A stretch of 38,169 nt of DNA from an uncultured Sphingobacteriales bacterium. GTDB taxonomy: Bacteria > Bacteroidota > Bacteroidia > Chitinophagales > Chitinophagaceae. Of this stretch, positions 25,128 to 31,618 are shown piece after piece (position 1 is the stretch's first letter; the number at the start of each line of letters is the position of its first letter). The translations under genes and the position numbers were made by a program. The notes beneath the pieces were generated by a model. That model saw only the letters and a program-made list of their open reading frames with translations, was not told the DNA's origin and did no database searches. The stretch lies in contig CAMLFX010000023.1 of NCBI GenBank assembly GCA_946479435.1, forward strand, positions 1 through 38,169. Reading direction: 5' to 3'.

Positions 25128-26578
25128 GTTCTGTTAATAATTATGTTTGCTAAATAAAATTTCCACAAAAGCCAAACAACTGTGGCTAGCAATACCATGT
25201 TCAGCCAAACATTTTCTGAGTACAATAATAATATTGCCGAATACATAGGTATCATTTCCAGCATCGAATGTTCCCAGGAAAATGGCTGGTCCATGCTTTT
25301 CATTACGGCATAGTTTACTACAGGCATTGTTATGCAAATGGCCAGCGTCATCCCTGCTACCATTACTATGGTTGAATGGAATATCATAAGGCCGGCTATC
25401 ATAAAGCCATAGCACAAACCACAATACAGCAGTGCTACTTTAGTTGCCAGCTTTTCTTTACCCGATGCGTTCAGGTACATAAATGACAGTATGGTATGTG
25501 CAAATACTATTTCGAAGCCTACAAAGCCGCGTATGTATCCATGCATGTGGCGGTATGTATCGCCACCCACCCAATACTTAAATAATATAGGAGATACGAA
25601 ATAGAAGCTGAGCAGCGATACTACGATTATGGCGAATAGTATTCCTCTTACCGTATTGTACAGTTCGGCGGGGCTATGTCCTTTCGATGTCATGGCCGAA
25701 ATACGCGGCAGCATCCATGCAGCCATGGCAATGAAGATCATGTGTATATGGTTGAACATAGTTGATACCAGACCATAGCCCGAAACCTCGCTAAGCCCTG
25801 CGTATGTCGATACCCAAAACCTGTCGGTTTGGAATGCAATAACTATGATCAGTGCCTGCAACCAGGTCCAGATACTAAATTGGAATATCCGTTTGTATTG
25901 TGTTTTGTCTTTTACCGATTGATGCTTGTAAAAAGGCATCAGCTTTTTTATACAGATATATTGCGCTACCAGGTAGCAAAGCATAAATACTATATCAGCA
26001 CTCAGCATTTGCAGAATAGAAAATTTGCTGATAGCAAGGGTAAGGTTAATGATAAGTATGCCAAAGCGATTGGTCATATTTAATATGGCCGCCAGCCTGA
26101 ACTGTTCTTGCGCTTTTATTACATTCTGAAAAACCTGGTCGAAGTATTTAAGCCCCGCAATTACAGCTGCAAATAACACGCATAACGAAACATTTGCAAC
26201 TGGCGCCGAATCTAAATTCCACCACCCAAAGCGTACTGCAGTAAGCGAAAGGAACATGCCTGCGCCAATTGCCACTGCCAGCAGAATGATTGTTATGTGT
26301 AAGATGCCATTTATCAGGTCTGTTACTTTTTGGGTGTTGCCATTGGCAAGTTCGTACGATACATTGCGTATAGCCGTAATACCCATATTGAAATTGAAAA
26401 GCTGTAAAACCGTAATGATAGTGTTCAGCACTATCCAGAGGCCAAATGTTAGCAGACCCATTGTGTGCATCAATATGGGTACTGTTGCCATATAGGCTAC
26501 AGGATATAGGGCTGCATCTAATACACCCCATATAGAGTGTTTTATGCCATTGGGTAATTTTTTAAGCCTCGCTAACAT
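25103..26578 (-). CDS. Wzx-like polysaccharide flippase (MOP superfamily)
   Basis: The 491-residue protein has 12-14 hydrophobic segments spread evenly along its length and begins with a basic amphipathic stretch (LKKLPNGIKHSIWGVLD). This is typical of Wzx and related lipopolysaccharide-biosynthesis flippases, which move undecaprenyl-PP-linked repeat units across the inner membrane. The start overlaps the Wzz-like gene by 17 bp and the end overlaps the ligase-like gene by 25 bp. Conserved charged residues inside helices (for example DR in QTDRFWVS) fit the family. Confidence 0.87.
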   Translation of the reverse strand: MLARLKKLPNGIKHSIWGVLDAALYPVAYMATVPILMHTMGLLTFGLWIVLNTIITVLQLFNFNMGITAIRNVSYELANGNTQKVTDLINGILHITIILLAVAIGAGMFLSLTAVRFGWWNLDSAPVANVSLCVLFAAVIAGLKYFDQVFQNVIKAQEQFRLAAILNMTNRFGILIINLTLAISKFSILQMLSADIVFMLCYLVAQYICIKKLMPFYKHQSVKDKTQYKRIFQFSIWTWLQALIIVIAFQTDRFWVSTYAGLSEVSGYGLVSTMFNHIHMIFIAMAAWMLPRISAMTSKGHSPAELYNTVRGILFAIIVVSLLSFYFVSPILFKYWVGGDTYRHMHGYIRGFVGFEIVFAHTILSFMYLNASGKEKLATKVALLYCGLCYGFMIAGLMIFHSTIVMVAGMTLAICITMPVVNYAVMKSMDQPFSWEHSMLEMIPMYSAILLLYSENVWLNMVLLATVVWLLWKFYLANIIINRTWKAAPKA

Positions 26579-27440
26579 GGCTCATCAGGTTCTTTAATAC
26601 TGCCCACATACCGGCAAGCACAGCCGCCAGTATTATAAAGCTGAGTATGTTTTTAGTTTTTTTAGGTTGAACAGGATGTTCTGATGGGGCAAAGCCATGC
26701 AATAACTCAACCGATATCATCGATTGCATGGTGCTTTCATCAGTAAGCATAGTGCTCACAAGTTTATCCCTGTACGATATTAATCCTATCATGTTCGATA
26801 CATTACTCGCTGTATCCAGTTCGTTTGCATTTTCCTTTAGTAACAGGGGATATGCCGATACAATAGAGTCTATCTGTTGAATGCTGTGCCCGGTGTATTG
26901 TATTTTTTGTGTTAGCCTTTTTGTCTCCAGTTTGTTGCGCAGTACCTGGTAAGGCGCGCTGTTCATGTATTTCAAAAGTGCAGGTTGCAGGTCGTTGTAC
27001 ACAGCTGCGTTAGTGGCTTTCACTACTATATAAAAAGGAAATTTCCCCTGGCTGATATCTTCATATAAAGGTGCCCCCGCTATATTCTGTGCTTCCAGGC
27101 TCACTACGGCCTTCACTTTTTCTACAGGCATATTCAACATTTGGCCAAGGGTAGTATAAGAACCTGTTTGCGCCAATGTATTCAGCTTGCGTATCATTTC
27201 GCCATACGTTTTTTTGTGTAGGTGGTTATATACGCAAACCATATCACTTTCGTAATAGCTTGGTTTGGTGGTAGCGTAGTACACTCCCGCTGCAACAACT
27301 AATGCAAATACCACAACGCTTGAAAGCGCATACTTTCTTATAGAAAGTATTGTAAAGCGGATAGAATTACGGATAAACTTTATGAACGATACTAAAAATC
27401 CCGAAATGTCGCTTTTACCGATCATTCGATACTCTTCCAT
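26562..27440 (-). CDS. Wzz-like chain-length determinant / polysaccharide co-polymerase
   Basis: This 292-residue protein has two membrane segments, at about 39-56 and 266-285, with a mostly helical periplasmic domain between them. The first segment is followed by KPSYYESDMVC, the usual start of the Wzz domain. No tyrosine-kinase domain or Walker motif is present, so it is the co-polymerase part only. It controls length or export of polysaccharide chains at the inner membrane. As first gene of the minus-strand operon it has a probable promoter at 27476-27505. A second in-frame ATG five codons in (27425) is a possible alternative start. Confidence 0.8.
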   Translation of the reverse strand: MEEYRMIGKSDISGFLVSFIKFIRNSIRFTILSIRKYALSSVVVFALVVAAGVYYATTKPSYYESDMVCVYNHLHKKTYGEMIRKLNTLAQTGSYTTLGQMLNMPVEKVKAVVSLEAQNIAGAPLYEDISQGKFPFYIVVKATNAAVYNDLQPALLKYMNSAPYQVLRNKLETKRLTQKIQYTGHSIQQIDSIVSAYPLLLKENANELDTASNVSNMIGLISYRDKLVSTMLTDESTMQSMISVELLHGFAPSEHPVQPKKTKNILSFIILAAVLAGMWAVLKNLMSHVSEA

Positions 27441-27475
27441 ACGCAGCTTCTATGTTTTTCTGATTGAGATGAGTG

Positions 27476-27505
27476 CAAAGTATTTTATGTACTCATCTTG
27501 CACAA
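27476..27505 (-). promoter_or_regulatory. Promoter of the export operon with embedded inverted repeats
   Basis: On the minus strand TTG (27505-27503) is followed after 19 bases by ATACTTTG (27483-27476), close to the Bacteroidota consensus. The predicted leader to the ATG at 27440 is about 30 nt. Perfect 8-bp inverted repeats AGATGAGT/ACTCATCT (27467-27474, 27491-27498) and GTGCAA/TTGCAC (27473-27478, 27498-27503) cover the promoter and may be an operator. Confidence 0.6.
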
Positions 27506-27648
27506 TCGCTTCTTTATAATATGGGAGTGCAGCATTATGAAGCGGGAAAAATGCCTGACAAATGATTTGTTTTTTTTATTAACATTCCATGTAGCTACAT
27601 CAGTATTATAGGTCTCAGCTATGTTCCGATAAAGAAATTTTTTATAAA

Positions 27649-27672
27649 TGAACGAACATTCACTTATTTTTG
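27649..27672 (+). promoter_or_regulatory. TetR operator and -7 promoter element
   Basis: TGAACGAACATTCA (27649-27662) is a near-palindrome of the kind bound by TetR-family repressors. TATTTTTG (27665-27672), matching TAnnTTTG, follows after two bases and would place the start of transcription about 3-4 bases before the ATG at 27682. No TTG is present at the -33 position. The layout suggests autorepression of the TetR-exporter operon. Confidence 0.62.
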
Positions 27673-27681
27673 TCGGCTATA

Positions 27682-28272
27682 ATGAGAACAAGAAATGTAG
27701 ATAAGCAAGAATTGGTAAAACAAAAAACCATTGAAATGATTGTTTCAGATGGTTTAGATAAGTTCACTATCAACAAACTTGCCAGGGCCTGCAATATATC
27801 TGTAGCTACTATTTATATCTATTATAAAGACAAAGACGATCTTATAACAAAGGTGGGTATAGAGGAAGGCAGGCGCATGAGCGAAGCCACGCTGGAAGGT
27901 TTCGATCCGAATGCCAGTTTCGAAGACGGGTTAAGGGTGCAATGGAGGAATAGGGCGAAGTTTATGATGACCAATAAAACTGCACAGTTGTTTTTCGAGC
28001 AGCTTCGCAGCTCTTCATATCAGGAAAGAATTTTCGAATCAATACGAAAATATTTTTCCGATACACTGGGTAAGTTTATGAAAAAATGCATAGAGCGTAA
28101 AGAGATAAACCCCATGCCCGTTGAAGTTTACTGGTCTGTGGCATTTGCGCCCTTATACAACCTTATCCGTTTTCATCAGGAGGGTAAAAGCCTTGCGGGC
28201 AAAAAATTCAGGCTCAATGATAAGCTTATCTGGCAAACGTTTGATCTTGTACTAAAAGGGTTAAGGCCATAA
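27682..28272 (+). CDS. TetR/AcrR-family transcriptional regulator
   Basis: The 196-residue protein has the N-terminal TetR DNA-binding domain: KQKTIEMIVSDGLDKFTINKLARACNISVATIYIYYKDKD is collapsed around residues 13-52, with the recognition helix near VATIYIYY. A variable helical ligand-binding domain follows. The ATG at 27682 is preferred to a TTG four codons upstream, because that TTG lies in the promoter's -7 element. It is first gene of an operon with an MFS exporter, and a TetR-type operator sits in its own promoter. It therefore probably represses itself and the exporter and is released by an unknown small molecule. Confidence 0.9.
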   Translation: MRTRNVDKQELVKQKTIEMIVSDGLDKFTINKLARACNISVATIYIYYKDKDDLITKVGIEEGRRMSEATLEGFDPNASFEDGLRVQWRNRAKFMMTNKTAQLFFEQLRSSSYQERIFESIRKYFSDTLGKFMKKCIERKEINPMPVEVYWSVAFAPLYNLIRFHQEGKSLAGKKFRLNDKLIWQTFDLVLKGLRP

Positions 28273-28311
28273 TTATATATTATTTGATCACCATTCAAAC
28301 ACACATAGAAT

Positions 28312-28539
28312 ATGACACTCGACATTAGAAATGTACTCGTATTTAAGACCAATATTCGTACGAAGACCGATACGCTTATAGTAAAAGATATACTCGCCGC
28401 TAATAACGATGTAGATGACTGGAGTATAGATACTGAAGATGAGGATTGCGTACTTAGGATAATAAGTAATGAGCTATCTGCTGAAAATATTATTGATTTA
28501 TTAAAGAGTAAGGGTTACCAATGCCACGAATTGGTATAA
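28312..28539 (+). CDS. Small ferredoxin-fold protein resembling an HMA domain without CxxC
   Basis: This 75-residue cytosolic acidic protein shows the beta-alpha-beta-beta-alpha-beta pattern of a heavy-metal-associated domain: VLVFKTNI, DTLIVKDILAAN, WSIDTED, CVLRIISNE, ENIIDLLKSKG, YQCHELV. The metal-binding CxxC that should follow strand 1 is replaced by NIRTKTD. The two cysteines present (in DEDCVLR and YQCHE) are elsewhere. The homology is suggested by pattern only. It lies between the TetR gene and an MFS exporter gene, 6 bp before the latter, so a regulatory or accessory role for the exporter is possible. No function is assigned. Confidence 0.72.
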   Translation: MTLDIRNVLVFKTNIRTKTDTLIVKDILAANNDVDDWSIDTEDEDCVLRIISNELSAENIIDLLKSKGYQCHELV

Positions 28540-28545
28540 ACCGCC

Positions 28546-29841
28546 ATGAAAGAATCAAAATCAACCGTACCATTCACCGCAAAAGAGAAAACTGTAATAT
28601 TAATACTTGCGCTTACGCAATTTACCGTGATACTCGATTTTATGGTCATGTCTCCTTTGGGTGATATGCTGATGAAATCTATGTCATTGGAACCTAAACA
28701 ATTTGGTATTGCTGTGTCAGCTTATGCCTTCAGTGCGGGTATATCAGGCCTGCTTACCGCTGGTTTTGCCGATAAGTTCGACCGTAAAAAGCTGCTGCTG
28801 TTTTTTTATTCAGGGTTTATTTTGGGCACTGTACTCTGCGGTATGGCGCACACTTATCCCTTGCTTGTTGCAGCGCGTGTCATTACGGGTTTATTCGGTG
28901 GCGTTATAGGTAGCATCGGTATGGCTATTATTACCGATCTGTTTACATTACAACAGCGTGGCCGCGTTATGAGTTATGTACAAATGGGCCTGGGTGCCAG
29001 CCAGGTACTGGGTATCCCTATTAGCTTATACATTGCCAATCATTGGGGCTGGCAGTCACCATTTCTAATGGTGGCAGGCCTGGCGGTATTGGTAGCCTGC
29101 ATTTCTATGCTGAAGTTGCCGGCGGTTAATGCACACCTTGCTTTGCAACGGACAAATAGCGCCGTAAAGCACTTATTCAATACCATAGAGAAGAAGAACT
29201 ATCGTATTGCCTTCATGGCAACAGCTATATTGTCGATAGGTGGCTTTATGATGATGCCTTTTGGTAGCGCTTATGCCATCAATAACCTGCACGTAACTAA
29301 CGAGCAATTGCCGCTTCTGTTTATGATATCGGGTGTAAGTACATTCATCATTATGCCGCTTACCGGTAAGCTGGCCGATAGGATGGACAAATACAAGCTG
29401 TTTGTTATTGCTACTATATGGATGATAGGTATTGTGGTTATTTACACCCATCTGCCGGTTATCCCCTTTGTCTTCATAGTAGGTTTTAATATACTGATGA
29501 CCATGGGTATCATGAGCCGTATGATACCCTCTATGACACTGCTGAGCGGTGTACCTGAAATGACTGACAGGGGCGCCTTCATGAGTGTGAACTCATCGCT
29601 CCAGCAAATAGCAGGTGGTATTGCAGCGGCTTTTGCAGGTATGATAGTGGTACAGAAAACCAAAACCAGCCCGCTGGAACATTATGACACGCTTGGTTTT
29701 ATCATTGCAGGTATATGTATCTTAAGTATATGGCTTATGTATCGTGTAAACCGCATGGTGCAGCGTAAGCTGGTTACTGAACCCTTCTCTACGCCACCAA
29801 TACCCGCAGAAGAAGAACCATTGGTACTGCCTGAAGTGTAA
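28546..29841 (+). CDS. MFS transporter, DHA1-type drug/solute exporter
   Basis: The 431-residue protein has 12 predicted membrane segments. Segment 1 contains VILDFMVMSPLGD (28-40). The loop after segment 2 has the MFS motif A, GFADKFDRKKLL (73-84), and segment 5 has a glycine-rich motif C-like GLGASQVLGIP. This is the pattern of proton-driven exporters of the DHA1 family (AraJ/CmlA/MdtG-like). The gene is 6 bp after the small ferredoxin-fold gene in the TetR operon. It probably exports the compound sensed by the TetR protein, whose identity is unknown. Confidence 0.9.
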   Translation: MKESKSTVPFTAKEKTVILILALTQFTVILDFMVMSPLGDMLMKSMSLEPKQFGIAVSAYAFSAGISGLLTAGFADKFDRKKLLLFFYSGFILGTVLCGMAHTYPLLVAARVITGLFGGVIGSIGMAIITDLFTLQQRGRVMSYVQMGLGASQVLGIPISLYIANHWGWQSPFLMVAGLAVLVACISMLKLPAVNAHLALQRTNSAVKHLFNTIEKKNYRIAFMATAILSIGGFMMMPFGSAYAINNLHVTNEQLPLLFMISGVSTFIIMPLTGKLADRMDKYKLFVIATIWMIGIVVIYTHLPVIPFVFIVGFNILMTMGIMSRMIPSMTLLSGVPEMTDRGAFMSVNSSLQQIAGGIAAAFAGMIVVQKTKTSPLEHYDTLGFIIAGICILSIWLMYRVNRMVQRKLVTEPFSTPPIPAEEEPLVLPEV

Positions 29842-29906
29842 TGGGCTAATATTAACTTCCTGTTAAGCCATTCGGGTCTACCTTGCACCATCTAAAAACA
29901 TAGGCT

Positions 29907-30677
29907 ATGTCTAAAACAGTTTTAATAACAGGTAGTACAAGTGGCATAGGGTTGGCTATGGCAAGGGCTTTTGCAGCAGAAGGGTACAATATAGCCTTCA
30001 ATGGCCTGGAGAAAGATGGGGCTGAAATAGCAGCTGCGGTTGCTAAAGAACACAATATCAAACACACATTCTCGCCGGCGAATATGCTGCAGCCGGAAGC
30101 TATCAGGCAGCTGGTGGGCGATGCGATTACCGCATTCGGCACTATCGATGTATTAATTAACAACGCAGGCATACAATATGTAGCGCCTATCGATCAGTTT
30201 CCCGAAGAAAAATGGAATGATATCATCGCTATCAACCTCACCGCTGCTTTTCATACTTCCAAAGCAGTATGGCCGGTTATGAAAGCGAAAAAATTTGGTC
30301 GTATCATCAATATAGCATCAGCACATGGCCTCTTCGCATCCGAATTTAAAAGTGCATATATATCGGCAAAGCATGGGCTTATCGGCCTTACTAAAACCCT
30401 GGCGGTTGAAGGGGCAACGCTGGGTATTACTGCCAATGCTATATGCCCGGGTTATGTAAAAACACCTTTGGTCGATAAGCAAATTGCCGACCAGGCAAAG
30501 GCGCATAATATGTCGGAAAAAGATGTTGTTGAAAAAGTATTGCTGGAAAAACAAGCTATTAAGGAATTCATACCTACCGAATTGATTGCAAAAACAGCGG
30601 TATACCTCGCTTCAGATATTGCCGCTACTGTTACAGGTATCGCTATGCCGCTCGATGGTGGGTGGTCGGCACAATAG
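29907..30677 (+). CDS. 3-Hydroxybutyrate dehydrogenase (classical SDR)
   Basis: This 256-residue SDR has the cofactor motif TGSTSGIG (8-15), NNAG (85-88) and the catalytic set Ser138, Tyr151 and Lys155 (YISAK). SAHGLFASEFKSAY and NAICPGYVKTPLVDKQI match bacterial D-3-hydroxybutyrate dehydrogenases closely. These interconvert 3-hydroxybutyrate and acetoacetate with NAD in the cytosol. Another SDR specificity is possible but less likely. A partial promoter-like TACCTTGCACC lies at 29879-29889. It is followed by an alpha/beta hydrolase gene 26 bp later. Confidence 0.85.
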   Translation: MSKTVLITGSTSGIGLAMARAFAAEGYNIAFNGLEKDGAEIAAAVAKEHNIKHTFSPANMLQPEAIRQLVGDAITAFGTIDVLINNAGIQYVAPIDQFPEEKWNDIIAINLTAAFHTSKAVWPVMKAKKFGRIINIASAHGLFASEFKSAYISAKHGLIGLTKTLAVEGATLGITANAICPGYVKTPLVDKQIADQAKAHNMSEKDVVEKVLLEKQAIKEFIPTELIAKTAVYLASDIAATVTGIAMPLDGGWSAQ

Positions 30678-30703
30678 TTTTACTGGTTTGGTAAAATACC
30701 CCA

Positions 30704-31564
30704 ATGAGTGTACCCGTTTTTAAAGATCATTTTATTGATGCTAACCGCATCAACCTCCATTATATAGAATATGGCCAGGGCGATTCTGTCATTATTATGT
30801 TGCATGGGCTTACCGCCAACGCACATGCTTTCGATGGTTTAGTAGCAAAAGGCCTCGATAATGGCCATCGCATTATTAGTCTCGATATGCGTGGACGTGG
30901 CTTAAGTTACGAGCCTGCTTTCCGTTATTCTGTTGAAGACCATGCAGAAGATATATTAGGTCTTATGGATGGGCTTGGATTGGAAAAGGTCATTATAGCG
31001 GGCCATTCCTATGGCGGCTATATAGGCTTTTACCTGGCTGCTAATTACCCGGAAAAGGTGGAGAAGCTCATTGTTTTGGATGCAGCCATCGAAATGAATC
31101 CCAATATTATCGATATGCTGGCTTATGCCGTTTCGCGTGTCGATAAAAAGTTCACTTCTTTTGCCGATTACCTTACTGCAGTAAAAGCTGCTCCATACAA
31201 TACTTTTTGGGATGATGCTATGCTCAGCTACTACCGTGCCGATGTAAAAGACAATGATGACGGCAGCGTAACACCATATAGCAACCTGGCTAATATTACC
31301 GAAATGTCTATTGGACTGTCTCGTATAGATTGGGCAGACTGTGTAACACAAGTAAAGCAACCAACGCTGCTCATTAATGCCATGGACGAATACACTATGG
31401 GTGAACCCCTGTTGCCTGAACAAAAAGCAAGAGAAACTGTAGCAGTAATGCAGGATGTGCAATACGTGCAGGTTGACGGCAACCACCAAACTATGCTCTA
31501 CGGCGATGGTGCCAAACAAATAGTAAAAGCTATCGACAAATTCCTTGGTCAGGAAGTCCAATAA
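30704..31564 (+). CDS. Alpha/beta hydrolase
   Basis: The 286-residue protein has the alpha/beta hydrolase oxyanion loop LHGLTANAHAF (33-43), the nucleophile elbow GHSYGG (Ser102), an acidic residue in NAMDEYTMGE and His in VDGNHQTML near the C-terminus. This gives a complete catalytic triad. No signal peptide is present. The family includes lactonases, esterases and C-C bond hydrolases, so the substrate is open. It sits between 3-hydroxybutyrate dehydrogenase and a radical SAM enzyme, and could hydrolyse an ester or acyl intermediate for the same pathway (inference). Confidence 0.88.
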   Translation: MSVPVFKDHFIDANRINLHYIEYGQGDSVIIMLHGLTANAHAFDGLVAKGLDNGHRIISLDMRGRGLSYEPAFRYSVEDHAEDILGLMDGLGLEKVIIAGHSYGGYIGFYLAANYPEKVEKLIVLDAAIEMNPNIIDMLAYAVSRVDKKFTSFADYLTAVKAAPYNTFWDDAMLSYYRADVKDNDDGSVTPYSNLANITEMSIGLSRIDWADCVTQVKQPTLLINAMDEYTMGEPLLPEQKARETVAVMQDVQYVQVDGNHQTMLYGDGAKQIVKAIDKFLGQEVQ

Positions 31565-31580
31565 CCTGCACACAAAAACG

Positions 31581-31588
31581 TACTTTTG
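31581..31588 (+). promoter_or_regulatory. Probable -7 promoter element of the radical SAM gene
   Basis: TACTTTTG matches TAnnTTTG and is followed by CACCC, as in other local promoters (TATCTTTGCAGCCC before tRNA-Leu). No TTG lies 19-21 bases upstream, so the promoter is weak or needs an activator. If used, it rules out the TTG start inside it. Confidence 0.5.
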
Positions 31589-31618
31589 CACCCTAATATT
31601 AGTGTCTTGAGTGCTTCC

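Noticed and set aside
27553..27575. ACAAA/TTTGT mini-hairpin followed by T residues
   Set aside because: The stem is only 5 bp of A-T-rich pairs and lies between divergent promoters, so terminator function is unlikely.
31586..31618. N-terminal extension of the large radical SAM protein from a TTG
   Set aside because: The TTG lies in a -7 promoter element, and the family-like N-terminus begins at the GTG at 31619.
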